A stretch of 64,000 bases of DNA from Deinococcus radiotolerans. Lineage in GTDB: Bacteria > Deinococcota > Deinococci > Deinococcales > Deinococcaceae. The notes beneath the pieces are model-generated. The model saw only the letters and a program-made list of their open reading frames with translations. It did no database searches and was not told the origin of the DNA. The translations under genes and the position numbers were made by a program. This document shows, piece after piece, positions 35,485-44,283 of this stretch. Position 1 is the stretch's first letter; each line of letters starts with the position of its first letter. The stretch is from positions 62,001 through 126,000 of the forward strand of contig NZ_BMPE01000003.1 in NCBI RefSeq assembly GCF_014647435.1, in the 5' to 3' direction.

Positions 35485-38400
35485 GTGAGGCGGAAACTCA
35501 GGATCTCGTAGGGTCGCACGGGGACCTCCAGGGCCGCTGCGGGGTGCGCCGGGCCGAGTGGGTCTTCGAGCAGGTTCACGGGTTGCGCGGCGCTGAAGTG
35601 ACCGGCGTTGAGGGTCAGGGTGCCGCGCTGGCCGTGCGCCTCGTACACGCGCAGGATCACGCCGCGTCCGTCCTGGGCAGGTTTGAGGCTGCTGAGCATG
35701 ACGTCCAGGCCGCTCAGGGTGGGTGGGAAACGCAGGTCCAGGCGGCCCGGGTGGGCCAGCAGCGGGCTGTTGAGGTCGAAGCCCGCGCGGGGAGTGTGCG
35801 CGGCGCGCCAGTCGCCACGGTGGGGGTACAGGGCGTACTGGACGTCGTGGGCGCCCAGGTCCGCCTGCGGGTCGGGCCACATCGGGCCGCGCGCGACGCT
35901 CAGCGCGGCCTTGTCGCCCAGGGTGCTGTGCCCGTAGCGGCCGTCGTTGAGCAGGCTCACGCCGAAACCGGGTTCGCTGAGGTCCAGCCAGCGGTGGGCG
36001 CTCACCTCGAACTGCGCGGCGTCGGCGGGCGTGTTGCGGTGGGTGGGGCGGGGCTGGGCGCCCATCGCGGTTTCTGCCCACGCCTCGTGCGCGTGAACGT
36101 TCAGGCTGGTCTCGGCGCGCAGCAGGGTGTGCCGCTCGCGCCAGTCGGCGTGCAGCGTGACGTTCAGCTGATGCTGTCCGGCGTCGAGGGTGAAGTCCTG
36201 CGTGACGGCCGAGTCCCGCCACTGGCGGGTCACGCGCACGGCCGCGCGCAGGGGGCCACGGGCGGTGATCTGCACCGTGCACGGTCCGCTCAGGGGTTCG
36301 CCGTCCGTTCCGAGGTCCCGCGCGACGTCCCAGGCGTCCCAGGCGTACGGGAGGTCCGGGTACGCGACGAGGCGGTGCCCGTCCGGTCCCAGGGCCTCGC
36401 GGTTCGCGGCGCGGTCCAGCAGGCGGATCAGATGGCCGTCCCGGTTGAATTCCGCCCGGAGGGTCGCGTGCTCCAGCATCACACGCTCGCCGTCCTGCCA
36501 GGCACGGACCGTTCCGGCCGGTTCAGCCGGCTCGGCGGCCGGGTCGAGGCGCAGCGTGAGCTGGCCCAGGGCGGGCACGTGGACGTGCGGGGCGTGCACG
36601 AGGAGGCCGTCCTCGACCGGCTGGCCGGGCAGCACCTGACCATCCAGGCTGACTGCGCCGCCGGTCACGCCGGGCAGCGTGACGCTCAGCGGCCGGGGCC
36701 ACGTGGCGGCATTGAAGACCGTCCAGCTGCCGTCCTGCGGCTGCCAGTGCGCGCGGGTCAGCTCGGCGGCGCGTCCGGTGACGTGCGTGAGTTCCGGCAG
36801 GGCGTCGCGGTACACCTCGTGAATGCTGGAGCCGGGCAGGATGTCATGGAACTGGTTCAGAAGGGTCGTCTGCCACAGGCCGTCCGTTTCCCCGGGCGTG
36901 GCCGGGGAGGCCGGGTGCAGCGCCGCGAGGGCCTCGAGTTCCAGCAGGCGGTGCTCGGCCTGCCGGTTCAGGCGCTTGATGGCCGCCTGCGAGGTCAGCG
37001 TGCCGCGGTGCAGTTGCAGGTACAGTTCGCCCACCCACACCGGCAGGCCGTCCCGCGGGAGGGTCCGGTAGAAGTCGTCCACGCGGGTCATGCGCAGCGC
37101 CGGGAGGGCCGGGAAGGCCTTCAGCGTGTCGTAGGCGTGCAGCATCGCCTCGCTGGGCCCGCCGCCACCATCGCCGTAGCCGAACGTAAAGAGGCTCTCG
37201 GGCGATCGGCTCTGCCAGGCGCGGCTGGTTTTCGCGCCGAAGCGTTCCCAGGTGCCCAGCAGGTCGCCGGGGCGCACGTCGCCGTTGTACCCGCCCAGGC
37301 CGGGGCGGCTGCCGCCCGGATTGTTCAGGCTGTGGGACAGGACGCGCGTGCCGTCCAGGCCCTGCCACCAGAACAGGTCGTGCGGGAAGGGCGTCTCCTC
37401 GTTCCAGTTGAGTTTCGTGGTGAAGAACCCCGTGACGCCCGCCTGCGCCAGCAGCTGCGGCAGGGCGGGCGTGAAGCCGAAGGTGTCGGGCAGCCACGCG
37501 ACCTCGCAGGTGCGGCCGAACGCCCGGCGGAAGTACGTCTGCCCGTACAGCAGCTGCCGCGCCAGGGACTCCCCGCCGGTCATCTGGCAGTCCGGCTCGA
37601 CCCACATGCCGCCCACTGGTTCCAGGCGCCCCCCGGCCACCTGGGCCTGCACGCGGGTGAACAGCGCCGGGTCGTCCTGTTCCAGCCACGCGAACAGCTG
37701 CGCGCTGGACTGGTTGAACGTGAAGTCCGAGAAGCGCTCCATCAGATTGGTGACGGTGTGCAGCGTCCGGCGGGCCTTCCGTCGCGTCTCGTGCACCGGC
37801 CACAGCCAGCCCAGGTCCAGGTGCGCGTGCCCGGTCAGGGCCAGCTGTCCGCGCGGGGGAAACTGGCCCCGCAGGGTCCGCAGGCCCTCCAGCAGCGCCC
37901 CGTGCGCCTGTGAGGAGCGGGCCCTGAGGCTGTCCGGCAGCGCCGTCCGGTCGGGCCGCGTGGCCGGGGTGGACCACAGACCCTGCGTGAAGCTCTCCCC
38001 ACCGCCCAGGTCGTGCAGGCGCGCCAGGTGCGCGTCGGCGCTGCTCGTCCAGTTCAGCTGCCGCAGCGCCTCCTCCGTGACGTTCAGGAGGTGCCCGGCG
38101 ACCTCGCTGCCGCTCTCGCGGGATGCTGCGTCCCGGCCGCCCTCCAGGCCCTCGCGGCCCAGCGTGCGGATGGCGGCGGCCGTGACCTTCAGCGCGTCAT
38201 GCAGCGCCGTCACCTGCGCCTGCGGGACGCACACGCGCGCGCGTTCCAGGTGCGGGCGGCGCGTGGGTGACCCGAACAGGCCGCGCGGGACGGCCGTGAC
38301 CTGCACGTCCAGCGTGACCCCACCGCGCAGGGCGCCCAGCGGGAAGCGGCGGTGGTAGGGGTTCAGGCCCCCGCTGGCGACGACCTGCCCGTCCAGCGTG

Positions 38401-38684
38401 GCGGTCACCAGCGCCTCGCCGCCCACGTCCAGCTCCAGCTCGCCGGCCTGCCCGTCCAGGTCGGCGGGGACCGTCCAGCGGGTGCTAAATGCCACGGGCT
38501 GCTCGCGGAGGGCCTGCACCTCCACCGGCCAGGGCTCACCCGGCGCGAGGGGCACGGCCGCCTGCCCGGACGCCTGGAAAGTCCAGTCCGGGAGCGTGTG
38601 CTGCGCGTCGTCACGCCACGCGCCCAGCCGCGCGATCTGCGCGTCCAGTTCCCGCAGCCGCCGCTCGAAGCGTGTCAGGGTCAC
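35481..38684 (-). CDS. Alpha-mannosidase, glycoside hydrolase family 38
   Basis: 1067-residue enzyme. It has an N-terminal beta-sandwich lead region (residues 1-275), then the catalytic barrel with zinc ligands H286-A-H288-L-D290 in LTGHAHLDLGWLWPVHETRR. The nucleophile Asp400 lies in EVAWLPDTFGFTPALPQLL, and further metal/active-site residues are in FTTKLNWNE. C-terminal sandwich domains (residues 650-1067) finish with NLLEDPLGP. No signal peptide is seen, so it probably acts on imported oligosaccharides in the cytosol. The GTG at 38684 overlaps the GH125 stop by GTGA. GH38 enzymes cleave alpha-1,2, -1,3 or -1,6-linked mannose; linkage preference cannot be told here. Confidence 0.93.
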   Translation of the reverse strand: MTLTRFERRLRELDAQIARLGAWRDDAQHTLPDWTFQASGQAAVPLAPGEPWPVEVQALREQPVAFSTRWTVPADLDGQAGELELDVGGEALVTATLDGQVVASGGLNPYHRRFPLGALRGGVTLDVQVTAVPRGLFGSPTRRPHLERARVCVPQAQVTALHDALKVTAAAIRTLGREGLEGGRDAASRESGSEVAGHLLNVTEEALRQLNWTSSADAHLARLHDLGGGESFTQGLWSTPATRPDRTALPDSLRARSSQAHGALLEGLRTLRGQFPPRGQLALTGHAHLDLGWLWPVHETRRKARRTLHTVTNLMERFSDFTFNQSSAQLFAWLEQDDPALFTRVQAQVAGGRLEPVGGMWVEPDCQMTGGESLARQLLYGQTYFRRAFGRTCEVAWLPDTFGFTPALPQLLAQAGVTGFFTTKLNWNEETPFPHDLFWWQGLDGTRVLSHSLNNPGGSRPGLGGYNGDVRPGDLLGTWERFGAKTSRAWQSRSPESLFTFGYGDGGGGPSEAMLHAYDTLKAFPALPALRMTRVDDFYRTLPRDGLPVWVGELYLQLHRGTLTSQAAIKRLNRQAEHRLLELEALAALHPASPATPGETDGLWQTTLLNQFHDILPGSSIHEVYRDALPELTHVTGRAAELTRAHWQPQDGSWTVFNAATWPRPLSVTLPGVTGGAVSLDGQVLPGQPVEDGLLVHAPHVHVPALGQLTLRLDPAAEPAEPAGTVRAWQDGERVMLEHATLRAEFNRDGHLIRLLDRAANREALGPDGHRLVAYPDLPYAWDAWDVARDLGTDGEPLSGPCTVQITARGPLRAAVRVTRQWRDSAVTQDFTLDAGQHQLNVTLHADWRERHTLLRAETSLNVHAHEAWAETAMGAQPRPTHRNTPADAAQFEVSAHRWLDLSEPGFGVSLLNDGRYGHSTLGDKAALSVARGPMWPDPQADLGAHDVQYALYPHRGDWRAAHTPRAGFDLNSPLLAHPGRLDLRFPPTLSGLDVMLSSLKPAQDGRGVILRVYEAHGQRGTLTLNAGHFSAAQPVNLLEDPLGPAHPAAALEVPVRPYEILSFRLT

Positions 38685-40030
38685 GCCGGCTCCGTCAGGA
38701 CGTCCAGGTGCGTCAGGATCGTCTCGGCCAGCAGGCTGTTCGCCCACGCGAACCACGGGCGGCTGTACTCGGCGGGGTCGTCCGGGTTGAAGCTCTCATG
38801 CATTAGGTTGGTGCCGGCGGTCGTGGCGGCCAGCGTACCCAGCAGCGCCCGGATCTCCGCGCGGCCCTCCGGGGTGCCCGCGTCGGCGGTCAAGGCCTGC
38901 ATGCATAGCGCGATGGGCCACACGCGCCGGCCCGGCGTGTGCGGGCTGCTCACGCCCGCCGCGAACGCCCCGGCGTGGTAGTGCGGGTTCTCGCCGCTCA
39001 GGATCAGGCGCCGGGTGTTGAGGTACGTCGGGTCGCTCGGGGCGCAGTACCCCAGGTACGGCAGGGACAGCAGGCTGGGCACGTTCGCGTCGTCCATGAG
39101 CAGATGCTGGCCCAGCCCGTCGGTCTCGTAGGCGTACACGCGCCCGAAGGTGGGGTGCTCGGTCACGCCGTGCGTCTCGATGCCGCAGCGGATCTGCCCG
39201 GCGATCTCCTCGCAGCGGCCAGCGAGCGCCTCGTCGCCGTACAGGGCGCGCACCAGGGCCGCCGCGCCCTCCAGCGCCGTGACCGCGAACGCGTTGGCGG
39301 GCACCAGGTACGGGTACGTGCAGGCGTCGTCGCTGGGGCGGAAGCCGCTCCAGACCATGCCGGTCGGGTGGTGCGCCGCGCCGCGCCCGCCGCGCGTGAG
39401 CGTGTCGCTGGGCAGCACGCAGTACGCCTCGGGGCGCTCGAAGGTGTACGCGGAGCGCGCGTCGTGATCCTGCTCGGTGTGCAGGACGTCCAGAACGGTG
39501 TGCAGCGTGGGGCGCAGGTCCAGCGGCGCCTCGTCCGTCACCTGCCAGTACCGCCACGCCAGCCACAGCGGGTAGCACAGCGAATCCAGCTCGTACTTCC
39601 GCTCCCACACCCACGGGCCCGGCGCGGGCCGGTCGAAGTGGTACTCGTCGCCCGGCTCGCGGTTGAAGGCGTTCGCGTACGGGTCCACGCTCAGCAGGTG
39701 CGCGTGCTGCCGGATCACGCCGGCCACCGCGCCGCGCACGACGGGGTCCGCCGCGCACAGCGGCAGGTACGGGCTCATCTGCGCGGCCGAGTCCCGCAGC
39801 CACATGGCGGGAATGTCGCCGGTCTGCACGAACACCCGCCCGTCCGGGAGGGTGTCGAGGGTCGTCTGCCAGGTGTTCGGGTAGCAGCAGGCGAACAGCG
39901 CCGCGAGCGCCGGCTGGCCGCTCAGGCGCGCCTGCACGCGCGTGATCACGCCGGTCTGCTGAGGGGTGAGGGCCCGCTGGGGGGCCGGCATGGGGTCCTG
40001 ATGCACGGGGGGGGTGACGGTGTGGGTCAT
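38681..40030 (-). CDS. Exo-alpha-1,6-mannosidase, glycoside hydrolase family 125
   Basis: 449-residue metal-independent mannosidase (formerly DUF1237). Family motifs are strong: FVQTGDIPAMWLRDSAAQM (residues 66-84), EYHFDRPAPGPWVWERKYEL, LLMDDANVPSLLSLPYLGY, and the C-terminal MHESFNPDDPAEYSRPWFAW followed by NSLLAETI. It has no signal peptide. GH125 enzymes remove terminal alpha-1,6-linked mannose with inversion and complement GH38. The ATG at 40030 is preceded by AAAGGA. Between it and the upstream binding-protein gene is a strong hairpin. Confidence 0.95.
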   Translation of the reverse strand: MTHTVTPPVHQDPMPAPQRALTPQQTGVITRVQARLSGQPALAALFACCYPNTWQTTLDTLPDGRVFVQTGDIPAMWLRDSAAQMSPYLPLCAADPVVRGAVAGVIRQHAHLLSVDPYANAFNREPGDEYHFDRPAPGPWVWERKYELDSLCYPLWLAWRYWQVTDEAPLDLRPTLHTVLDVLHTEQDHDARSAYTFERPEAYCVLPSDTLTRGGRGAAHHPTGMVWSGFRPSDDACTYPYLVPANAFAVTALEGAAALVRALYGDEALAGRCEEIAGQIRCGIETHGVTEHPTFGRVYAYETDGLGQHLLMDDANVPSLLSLPYLGYCAPSDPTYLNTRRLILSGENPHYHAGAFAAGVSSPHTPGRRVWPIALCMQALTADAGTPEGRAEIRALLGTLAATTAGTNLMHESFNPDDPAEYSRPWFAWANSLLAETILTHLDVLTEPA

Positions 40031-40049
40031 GGGGTCCTTTGCGGGAAGA

Positions 40050-40086
40050 CCCGCAGGGCCCCACGCGCGGTGGGGCCGCCTGCGGG
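40050..40086 (-). terminator. Intra-operon hairpin between binding protein and mannosidase genes
   Basis: CCCGCAGG and GCCCCAC (40050-40064) pair with GTGGGGC and CCTGCGGG (40070-40086), giving a 15-bp stem interrupted by a two-base bulge. No T-tract. Like the hairpin at 1440-1480 it follows a sugar-binding protein gene and probably sets the ratio between binding protein and downstream gene products. Confidence 0.65.
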
Positions 40087-40095
40087 AGCGGGTGC

Positions 40096-41055
40096 TTACT
40101 TGCAGCTGGACTTGTACACGTACTGCGCGAACGCGGGCTGGTTGATGTTCGCGCGGGTCAGGCCGACCCCGCCGGTGGGGATGGACTTGGCCACGGCCTG
40201 GCCCATCAGGGCCTTGCGGGCGGTCTCGACGGCCAGGGCGCCCATCTGGGCGGGTTTCTGCGCCACGATCGCCTGGATCTGGTTGCTCTTGAGGGCCGCG
40301 ACGAGGGCGGGGGCGGCGTCGAAGCTCACGACGCTGATCTTGTCGCGGCGGTCCTCGGGCAGCTGGCGGATCGCGCCGGCTGCGACGAGCGCCTCGTTGT
40401 TGGCGATCAGGAACATACCGGTGATGTCGGGGTTCGCGGCGAACGCGGCGCTGAATGCGGAGGCGTCCTCGCTGGCGCCCTTGTAGACGATCTTGATATT
40501 CTTGTGGTTGGCCTTGATCTCGTCGATGAAGCCCTGGATGCGGTCGGCGACGGTGGTGATGCCGGGCGTGATGGGGGGGATCAGCGCGGTGCCCTTCTCA
40601 CCCATGAGTTTGGCGAGGGTGCGGGCGGCCTCGGCGCCCAGGGCGCGGTTGTCCGAGGAGATGTTGCTGACCACGAAGCTGGAGTCCGCGAGGCGGGTGT
40701 CCACGCCGATGATCTTGATGCCCTTGTCGTTGGCGGCCTTGAGGGGCGCGAACAGGGCGCGGCCGTCGTTCACGGCGATGGCGATGGCCTGTGCGCCGCT
40801 GGCGGTCACGGCGTTCACCACGGGCGTCTGGAGGGTGGCGTCCCAGCGGGGCGCGCCCTGCACGGTCAGTTCCACGTCCCCGAGGCGGCGGGCGGCCTCG
40901 ACGGCGCCGCACTGCATGGAGGTGTAGAAGTTGTCGGTGGTGGTGCCCAGGATCAGGGCGATCTTGTACTTCTTGGGGGCCGTCTGGGCCTGCGCGGGCT
41001 GCGCGGCGCTGATGAGGAGGAGGGTGCTGAGGGCGGCGGTGCTGAAGTGACGCAT
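40096..41055 (-). CDS. Sugar-binding protein of the mannoside ABC importer (RbsB-like)
   Basis: 319-residue periplasmic-binding protein of the CUT2 type. Signal peptide MRHFSTAALSTLLLISAAQP ending AQA (residues 1-23), then the typical start YKIALILGTTTDNFY. The two-lobed fold is marked by AQAIAIAVNDGRALFAPLKA, GIKIIGVDTRLADS, ITGMFLIANNEALVAAGAI and ISVVSFDAAPALVAALKSN, with C-terminal VAQKPAQMGALAVETARKAL. AAAGGAG six bases before the ATG sets the start. It follows the ATPase and permease genes, and its position before the two mannosidases argues for a manno-oligosaccharide or mannose ligand. Confidence 0.92.
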   Translation of the reverse strand: MRHFSTAALSTLLLISAAQPAQAQTAPKKYKIALILGTTTDNFYTSMQCGAVEAARRLGDVELTVQGAPRWDATLQTPVVNAVTASGAQAIAIAVNDGRALFAPLKAANDKGIKIIGVDTRLADSSFVVSNISSDNRALGAEAARTLAKLMGEKGTALIPPITPGITTVADRIQGFIDEIKANHKNIKIVYKGASEDASAFSAAFAANPDITGMFLIANNEALVAAGAIRQLPEDRRDKISVVSFDAAPALVAALKSNQIQAIVAQKPAQMGALAVETARKALMGQAVAKSIPTGGVGLTRANINQPAFAQYVYKSSCK

Positions 41056-41131
41056 GGTGTGCTCCTTTAGGTGGGTCCGGTGGACCGGGTGACGGGGCGG
41101 GGCTGGGGGGTGCGGGCCGGGTGGGGTGGCG

Positions 41132-42148
41132 TCAGCCGCCTTCGGTGCGGCCGCGGCGTTTGACGAGATCGATGTAGACCACGGCGATCAGGACGATGCC
41201 GACGATGATGTACTGCCAGTAGGGGAGGACCTGCATCATCACGAGGCCGTTGGAGAGCACGCCGGGGATGAACACGCCGACCGCCGTGCCGACGACCGTG
41301 CCGGTCCCGCCGAAGAGGCTGGTGCCGCCCAGGACGACCCCGAGGAGCGCGGTGAGGTTGTCGTTCTGGTGGGCGGCCAGGGTGGTGGAGCCGTAGCGGG
41401 CGAGGCTCATGAAGCCAGCCAGACCGGCCCCGGCGCCGGAGATGAGGTACAGGGTGATGGCGACGCGGTCGATGTTGATCCCGGCGCGGCGGGCGGCCTC
41501 GGCGTTCGAGCCGGTGGCGCAGGTGTACTGCCCGAAGCGGGTCTGGGAGAGGACGAACGAGCCGATGGCGACGGCCAGGGCGGCCACGACGATGGGGACG
41601 GGCAGGCCGAGCACCTTGCCCTGGCCGATGTGGTCGAGCATGACCTTGGGCACGGCGTACAGGTCCACGCCGCCTGTGAGGACGTACGCGGCGCCCTGCG
41701 CGACACTGAGGGTGCCGAGCGTGACGATGATGCTGGGCACGCGCGCCTTGACGATCAGGAAGCCGTTCACGAGTCCGGCAAGCAGGCCCGTGCCCAGGCA
41801 GACGATCAGCCCGATCAGGACCGCGCCCCACCCGCCGTCGGCGCCGCCCAGGGCGCCCATGGCCTGGGTGCCCAGAACGCAGGAGAACACCAGGACGGCG
41901 CCGACCGAGAGGTCGAAGCGGGCGCTGGTCATGATGAAGGTCAGGCCCACGCCCAGCAGGACGATGCCGGAGTAGTCGACCATCAGGGTCTGGATGTTGT
42001 AGAGGGTGGCGAACTTGCCGGGGAACAGCGCGGTGAACAGCGCCATGACGACCAGCAGGGTGCCGGCGGTGAGCATGGCCTGGGAGGCCAGCACGCGGCG
42101 CAGCGCGAGTTTGGCGGGGGCGGGCGGGGTGGGGCGGGTGGTGGTCAT
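41132..42148 (-). CDS. Permease of the mannoside ABC importer (RbsC-like)
   Basis: 338-residue CUT2-type permease with about ten hydrophobic segments. Conserved BPD_transp_2 motifs are LTFIMTSARFDLSVGAVLVF (the DLSVG motif), GLLAGLVNGFLIVKARVPSI followed by IVTLGTLSVAQG, and TGSNAEAARRAGINIDRV. GVVLGGTSLFGGTGTVVGTA is the Gly-rich C-terminal motif. The ATG overlaps the ATPase stop by ATGA. It works as a dimer with the single-domain ATPase encoded upstream and the binding protein encoded downstream. Confidence 0.93.
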   Translation of the reverse strand: MTTTRPTPPAPAKLALRRVLASQAMLTAGTLLVVMALFTALFPGKFATLYNIQTLMVDYSGIVLLGVGLTFIMTSARFDLSVGAVLVFSCVLGTQAMGALGGADGGWGAVLIGLIVCLGTGLLAGLVNGFLIVKARVPSIIVTLGTLSVAQGAAYVLTGGVDLYAVPKVMLDHIGQGKVLGLPVPIVVAALAVAIGSFVLSQTRFGQYTCATGSNAEAARRAGINIDRVAITLYLISGAGAGLAGFMSLARYGSTTLAAHQNDNLTALLGVVLGGTSLFGGTGTVVGTAVGVFIPGVLSNGLVMMQVLPYWQYIIVGIVLIAVVYIDLVKRRGRTEGG

Positions 42149-42909
42149 GCGGCTCCCGTGACGCTCAGGCCGGTCATGTCGGCCACGACTTCCTCGATGC
42201 TGGTGTCGGCCTTGCGGCGCGCGGCGACGCGGCGGCCCAGGCGCAGCACCTCGATGCGGTCGGCGACCTCGAAGACGTGCTGCATGTTGTGGCTGACGAG
42301 CACGACCGCCACGCCCTGGTCGCGGACGCGCAGGATCAGGTCGTTCACGTGCCGGGACTGCACCACGCCGAGGGCAGCGGTGGGTTCGTCCATCAGGACC
42401 ATCTTGCTGGCCCAGACCATGGCGCGGGCGACCGCGACGCCCTGGCGCTGCCCACCGGACATGCCGATGACCTTGGCTTGGGCGTCCTGGATGTTCACGC
42501 CCAGGCGGGTGAAGGCCTCGACGGTGCGCTCGTGCATGGCGCGGCGGTCGAGCATGCCCAGGCGGCCCAGCAGGCCGGGGCGCAGGATCTCGCGGCCCAG
42601 GAAGAGGTTCCCGGAGGGGTCCATGTCGGGCACGAGGGCGAGGTCCTGGAAGACGGTCTCGATGCCGAGGGTGCGGGCGTCGAGGGGCGAGGTCATCTGG
42701 ACGGGACGCCCCTCGAAGAGAATCTGGCCCTCGTCGGGCTGGATGGTACCGGTGATGGCCTTGACGAGGGTGCTCTTGCCCGCGCCGTTGTCGCCGAGCA
42801 GGGCGACGACCTCGCCGGGGTAGACGGTGAAGTCGGCGCCGCGCAGGGCCTCGACGTGCCCGTAGCGTTTGGTGATGCCTCGGGTTTCCAGCAGGGGTGG
42901 GGCCGACAT
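42145..42909 (-). CDS. ATPase of the mannoside ABC importer
   Basis: 254-residue ABC ATPase with a single nucleotide-binding domain, in contrast to the duplicated RbsA type encoded at 52318-53826. Walker A is LGDNGAGKSTLVKAI, the signature is MSGGQRQGVAVARAM (SGGQRQ), Walker B is KMVLMDEPTAALG, and the switch His is in VVLVSHNMQHVFEV. The start is fixed by GGAGG before the ATG at 42909. The reading frame stays open far upstream, but that part is antisense to the next genes and has no matching domain. It resembles FrcA-type ATPases. It is the first gene of the seven-gene mannoside operon, with a leader of about 100 nt. Confidence 0.93.
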   Translation of the reverse strand: MSAPPLLETRGITKRYGHVEALRGADFTVYPGEVVALLGDNGAGKSTLVKAITGTIQPDEGQILFEGRPVQMTSPLDARTLGIETVFQDLALVPDMDPSGNLFLGREILRPGLLGRLGMLDRRAMHERTVEAFTRLGVNIQDAQAKVIGMSGGQRQGVAVARAMVWASKMVLMDEPTAALGVVQSRHVNDLILRVRDQGVAVVLVSHNMQHVFEVADRIEVLRLGRRVAARRKADTSIEEVVADMTGLSVTGAA

Positions 42910-43000
42910 GAGTTCCTCCGGTGCGGTGCAGGGGGCGGCGTCACGGACCGGGTGTCCGGGACGGGGGCGGGGGTAATCCGGGGTGGGATCTGATCTGTGT

Positions 43001-43015
43001 GACAACGTTGACATG
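43001..43015. promoter_or_regulatory. LacI-type operator at the mannoside operon start point
   Basis: GACAACGTTGACATG with palindromic core CAACGTTG, typical for LacI-family repressors. The same 15 bases recur at 43149-43163. It lies immediately downstream of the -10 box (43016-43021) of the reverse-strand promoter. Confidence 0.82.
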
Positions 43016-43044
43016 ACTGTAGGTCCAGCTTCGTGGAAAGTCAA
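43016..43044 (-). promoter_or_regulatory. Sigma-70 type promoter of the mannoside operon
   Basis: On the reverse strand TTGACT (43044-43039), a 17-bp spacer and TACAGT (43021-43016). The start point would fall in the operator at 43001-43015. Confidence 0.78.
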
Positions 43045-43148
43045 TGCACTCGACAGGCCACCCGCCCCGGTAAGCCGCATACGCCAGGCCGGGCGAGGGC
43101 CCGGCAGGCCGCGGCTGTTCAAAAACCCGGCGAATTGAACCGAGTCGA

Positions 43149-43163
43149 GACAACGTTGACATG
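43149..43163. promoter_or_regulatory. Second LacI-type operator, regulator-proximal
   Basis: An exact copy of GACAACGTTGACATG in the same orientation as the site at 43001, 148 bp apart (about 14 helical turns). It lies 53 bp before the lacI-family start and could mediate looping and autoregulation. Confidence 0.8.
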
Positions 43164-43215
43164 GCGTACTGGCGGCTGCGCAGCGCTTTACCCCCGCGGG
43201 AGGTACACTGCCCGA

Positions 43216-44211
43216 ATGAACGCCCGCCCCACGATGCAGGACGTCGCCCGCCTGGCTGGCGTCAGCATCAAGACGGTCTCCCGCGTGGTCAACAACGAAC
43301 CCCGCGTCGACCCCGACACCCGCGCGCGCGTGCAGGCCACCATCGACGAACTCGGCTTCCGCCGCAACGAACAGGCCCGCAGCCTCCGCCCCGGCCAGAG
43401 CAGCTCCCTGATCGGCCTCGTCAGCGGCGACCTCGGCAACCCCTTCTATTCCGCCATCGCCCGCGGCATCGAGGAGGTCGCCTACGAACACGGCCACCTC
43501 CTGCTCACCGCCAGCAGCGAGGAACAGCCCGCGCGCGAACGGCAACTCCTCGAAACGTACCTGCAACACAACGTCGCGGGCCTGATCGTCGCCCCCACCC
43601 TTGACGCCGCCCACACCATCACGCCCGAACTGCTGCGCGGCGTGCCGCTCGTCAGCGTGGACCGTCCCGTCAGCGATCCGGACCCATTCGACACCGTGCT
43701 GCTCGACAACCGCGCCGGCGCCTACCGGGCCGTCACGCACCTCATCCACGACGGCCACACCCGCATCGGCATCATCGACGGCAACCCCCGCGTGTACACC
43801 GGGCAGGAACGCACCGCCGGGTACCTGAACGCCCTGCGTGACGCCGGACTCACCCCGCACCCCAACCTCATGATTCACGGCCACCACGGCGCCCAGCACG
43901 CGGAACAGGCCACGCACCAGCTGCTCAGTCAGGACCAGCGGCCCAGCGCGATCTTCGCCACCAACAACCGCATCGCCACCGGCGTCATCCGCGCCCTGCA
44001 CGCCCGGCGCCGCACGCTGGCGGTGGCCAGCTTCGACGACTTCGAATTCGCCGACGTCATCAACCTGCCCCTGACGCTCGTCTCCTACGACGCCATGGAC
44101 CTCGGCCGCGCCGCCGCCCGCCGCCTCCTGCAACGCATCCAGGGGGACACCAGCCCGCCGCAGCGCCTGACGCAGCCCGTCACGCTGCGGGTGCCCGGCG
44201 AGGCCCACTGA
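43216..44211 (+). CDS. LacI family regulator of the mannoside operon
   Basis: 331-residue repressor. The helix-turn-helix TMQDVARLAGVSIKTVSRVV (residues 6-25) is followed by the hinge NEQARSLRPGQSS and the effector domain (LIGLVSGDLGNPFYSAIARG onward, with VAGLIVAPTLDAAHT and IFATNNRIATGVI). It is divergently transcribed from the mannoside operon, and two identical operators lie between them. TACACT six bases before the ATG at 43216 suggests a leaderless message. The inducer is probably mannose, a manno-oligosaccharide or a phosphorylated form; not readable from sequence. Confidence 0.93.
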   Translation: MNARPTMQDVARLAGVSIKTVSRVVNNEPRVDPDTRARVQATIDELGFRRNEQARSLRPGQSSSLIGLVSGDLGNPFYSAIARGIEEVAYEHGHLLLTASSEEQPARERQLLETYLQHNVAGLIVAPTLDAAHTITPELLRGVPLVSVDRPVSDPDPFDTVLLDNRAGAYRAVTHLIHDGHTRIGIIDGNPRVYTGQERTAGYLNALRDAGLTPHPNLMIHGHHGAQHAEQATHQLLSQDQRPSAIFATNNRIATGVIRALHARRRTLAVASFDDFEFADVINLPLTLVSYDAMDLGRAAARRLLQRIQGDTSPPQRLTQPVTLRVPGEAH

Positions 44212-44283
44212 CCACCCCCACCGCGGCCGCCCGGCGGTCACATGTGTCCCCGACAGGAGAGAGGGACCGCTACCCTGCCGGAC

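Noticed and set aside
34603..36282. Upstream extension of the ROK kinase frame
   Set aside because: It overlaps the GH38 coding sequence, has low-complexity Arg/Pro-rich content, and the ATGA junction at 35484 is a clear start.
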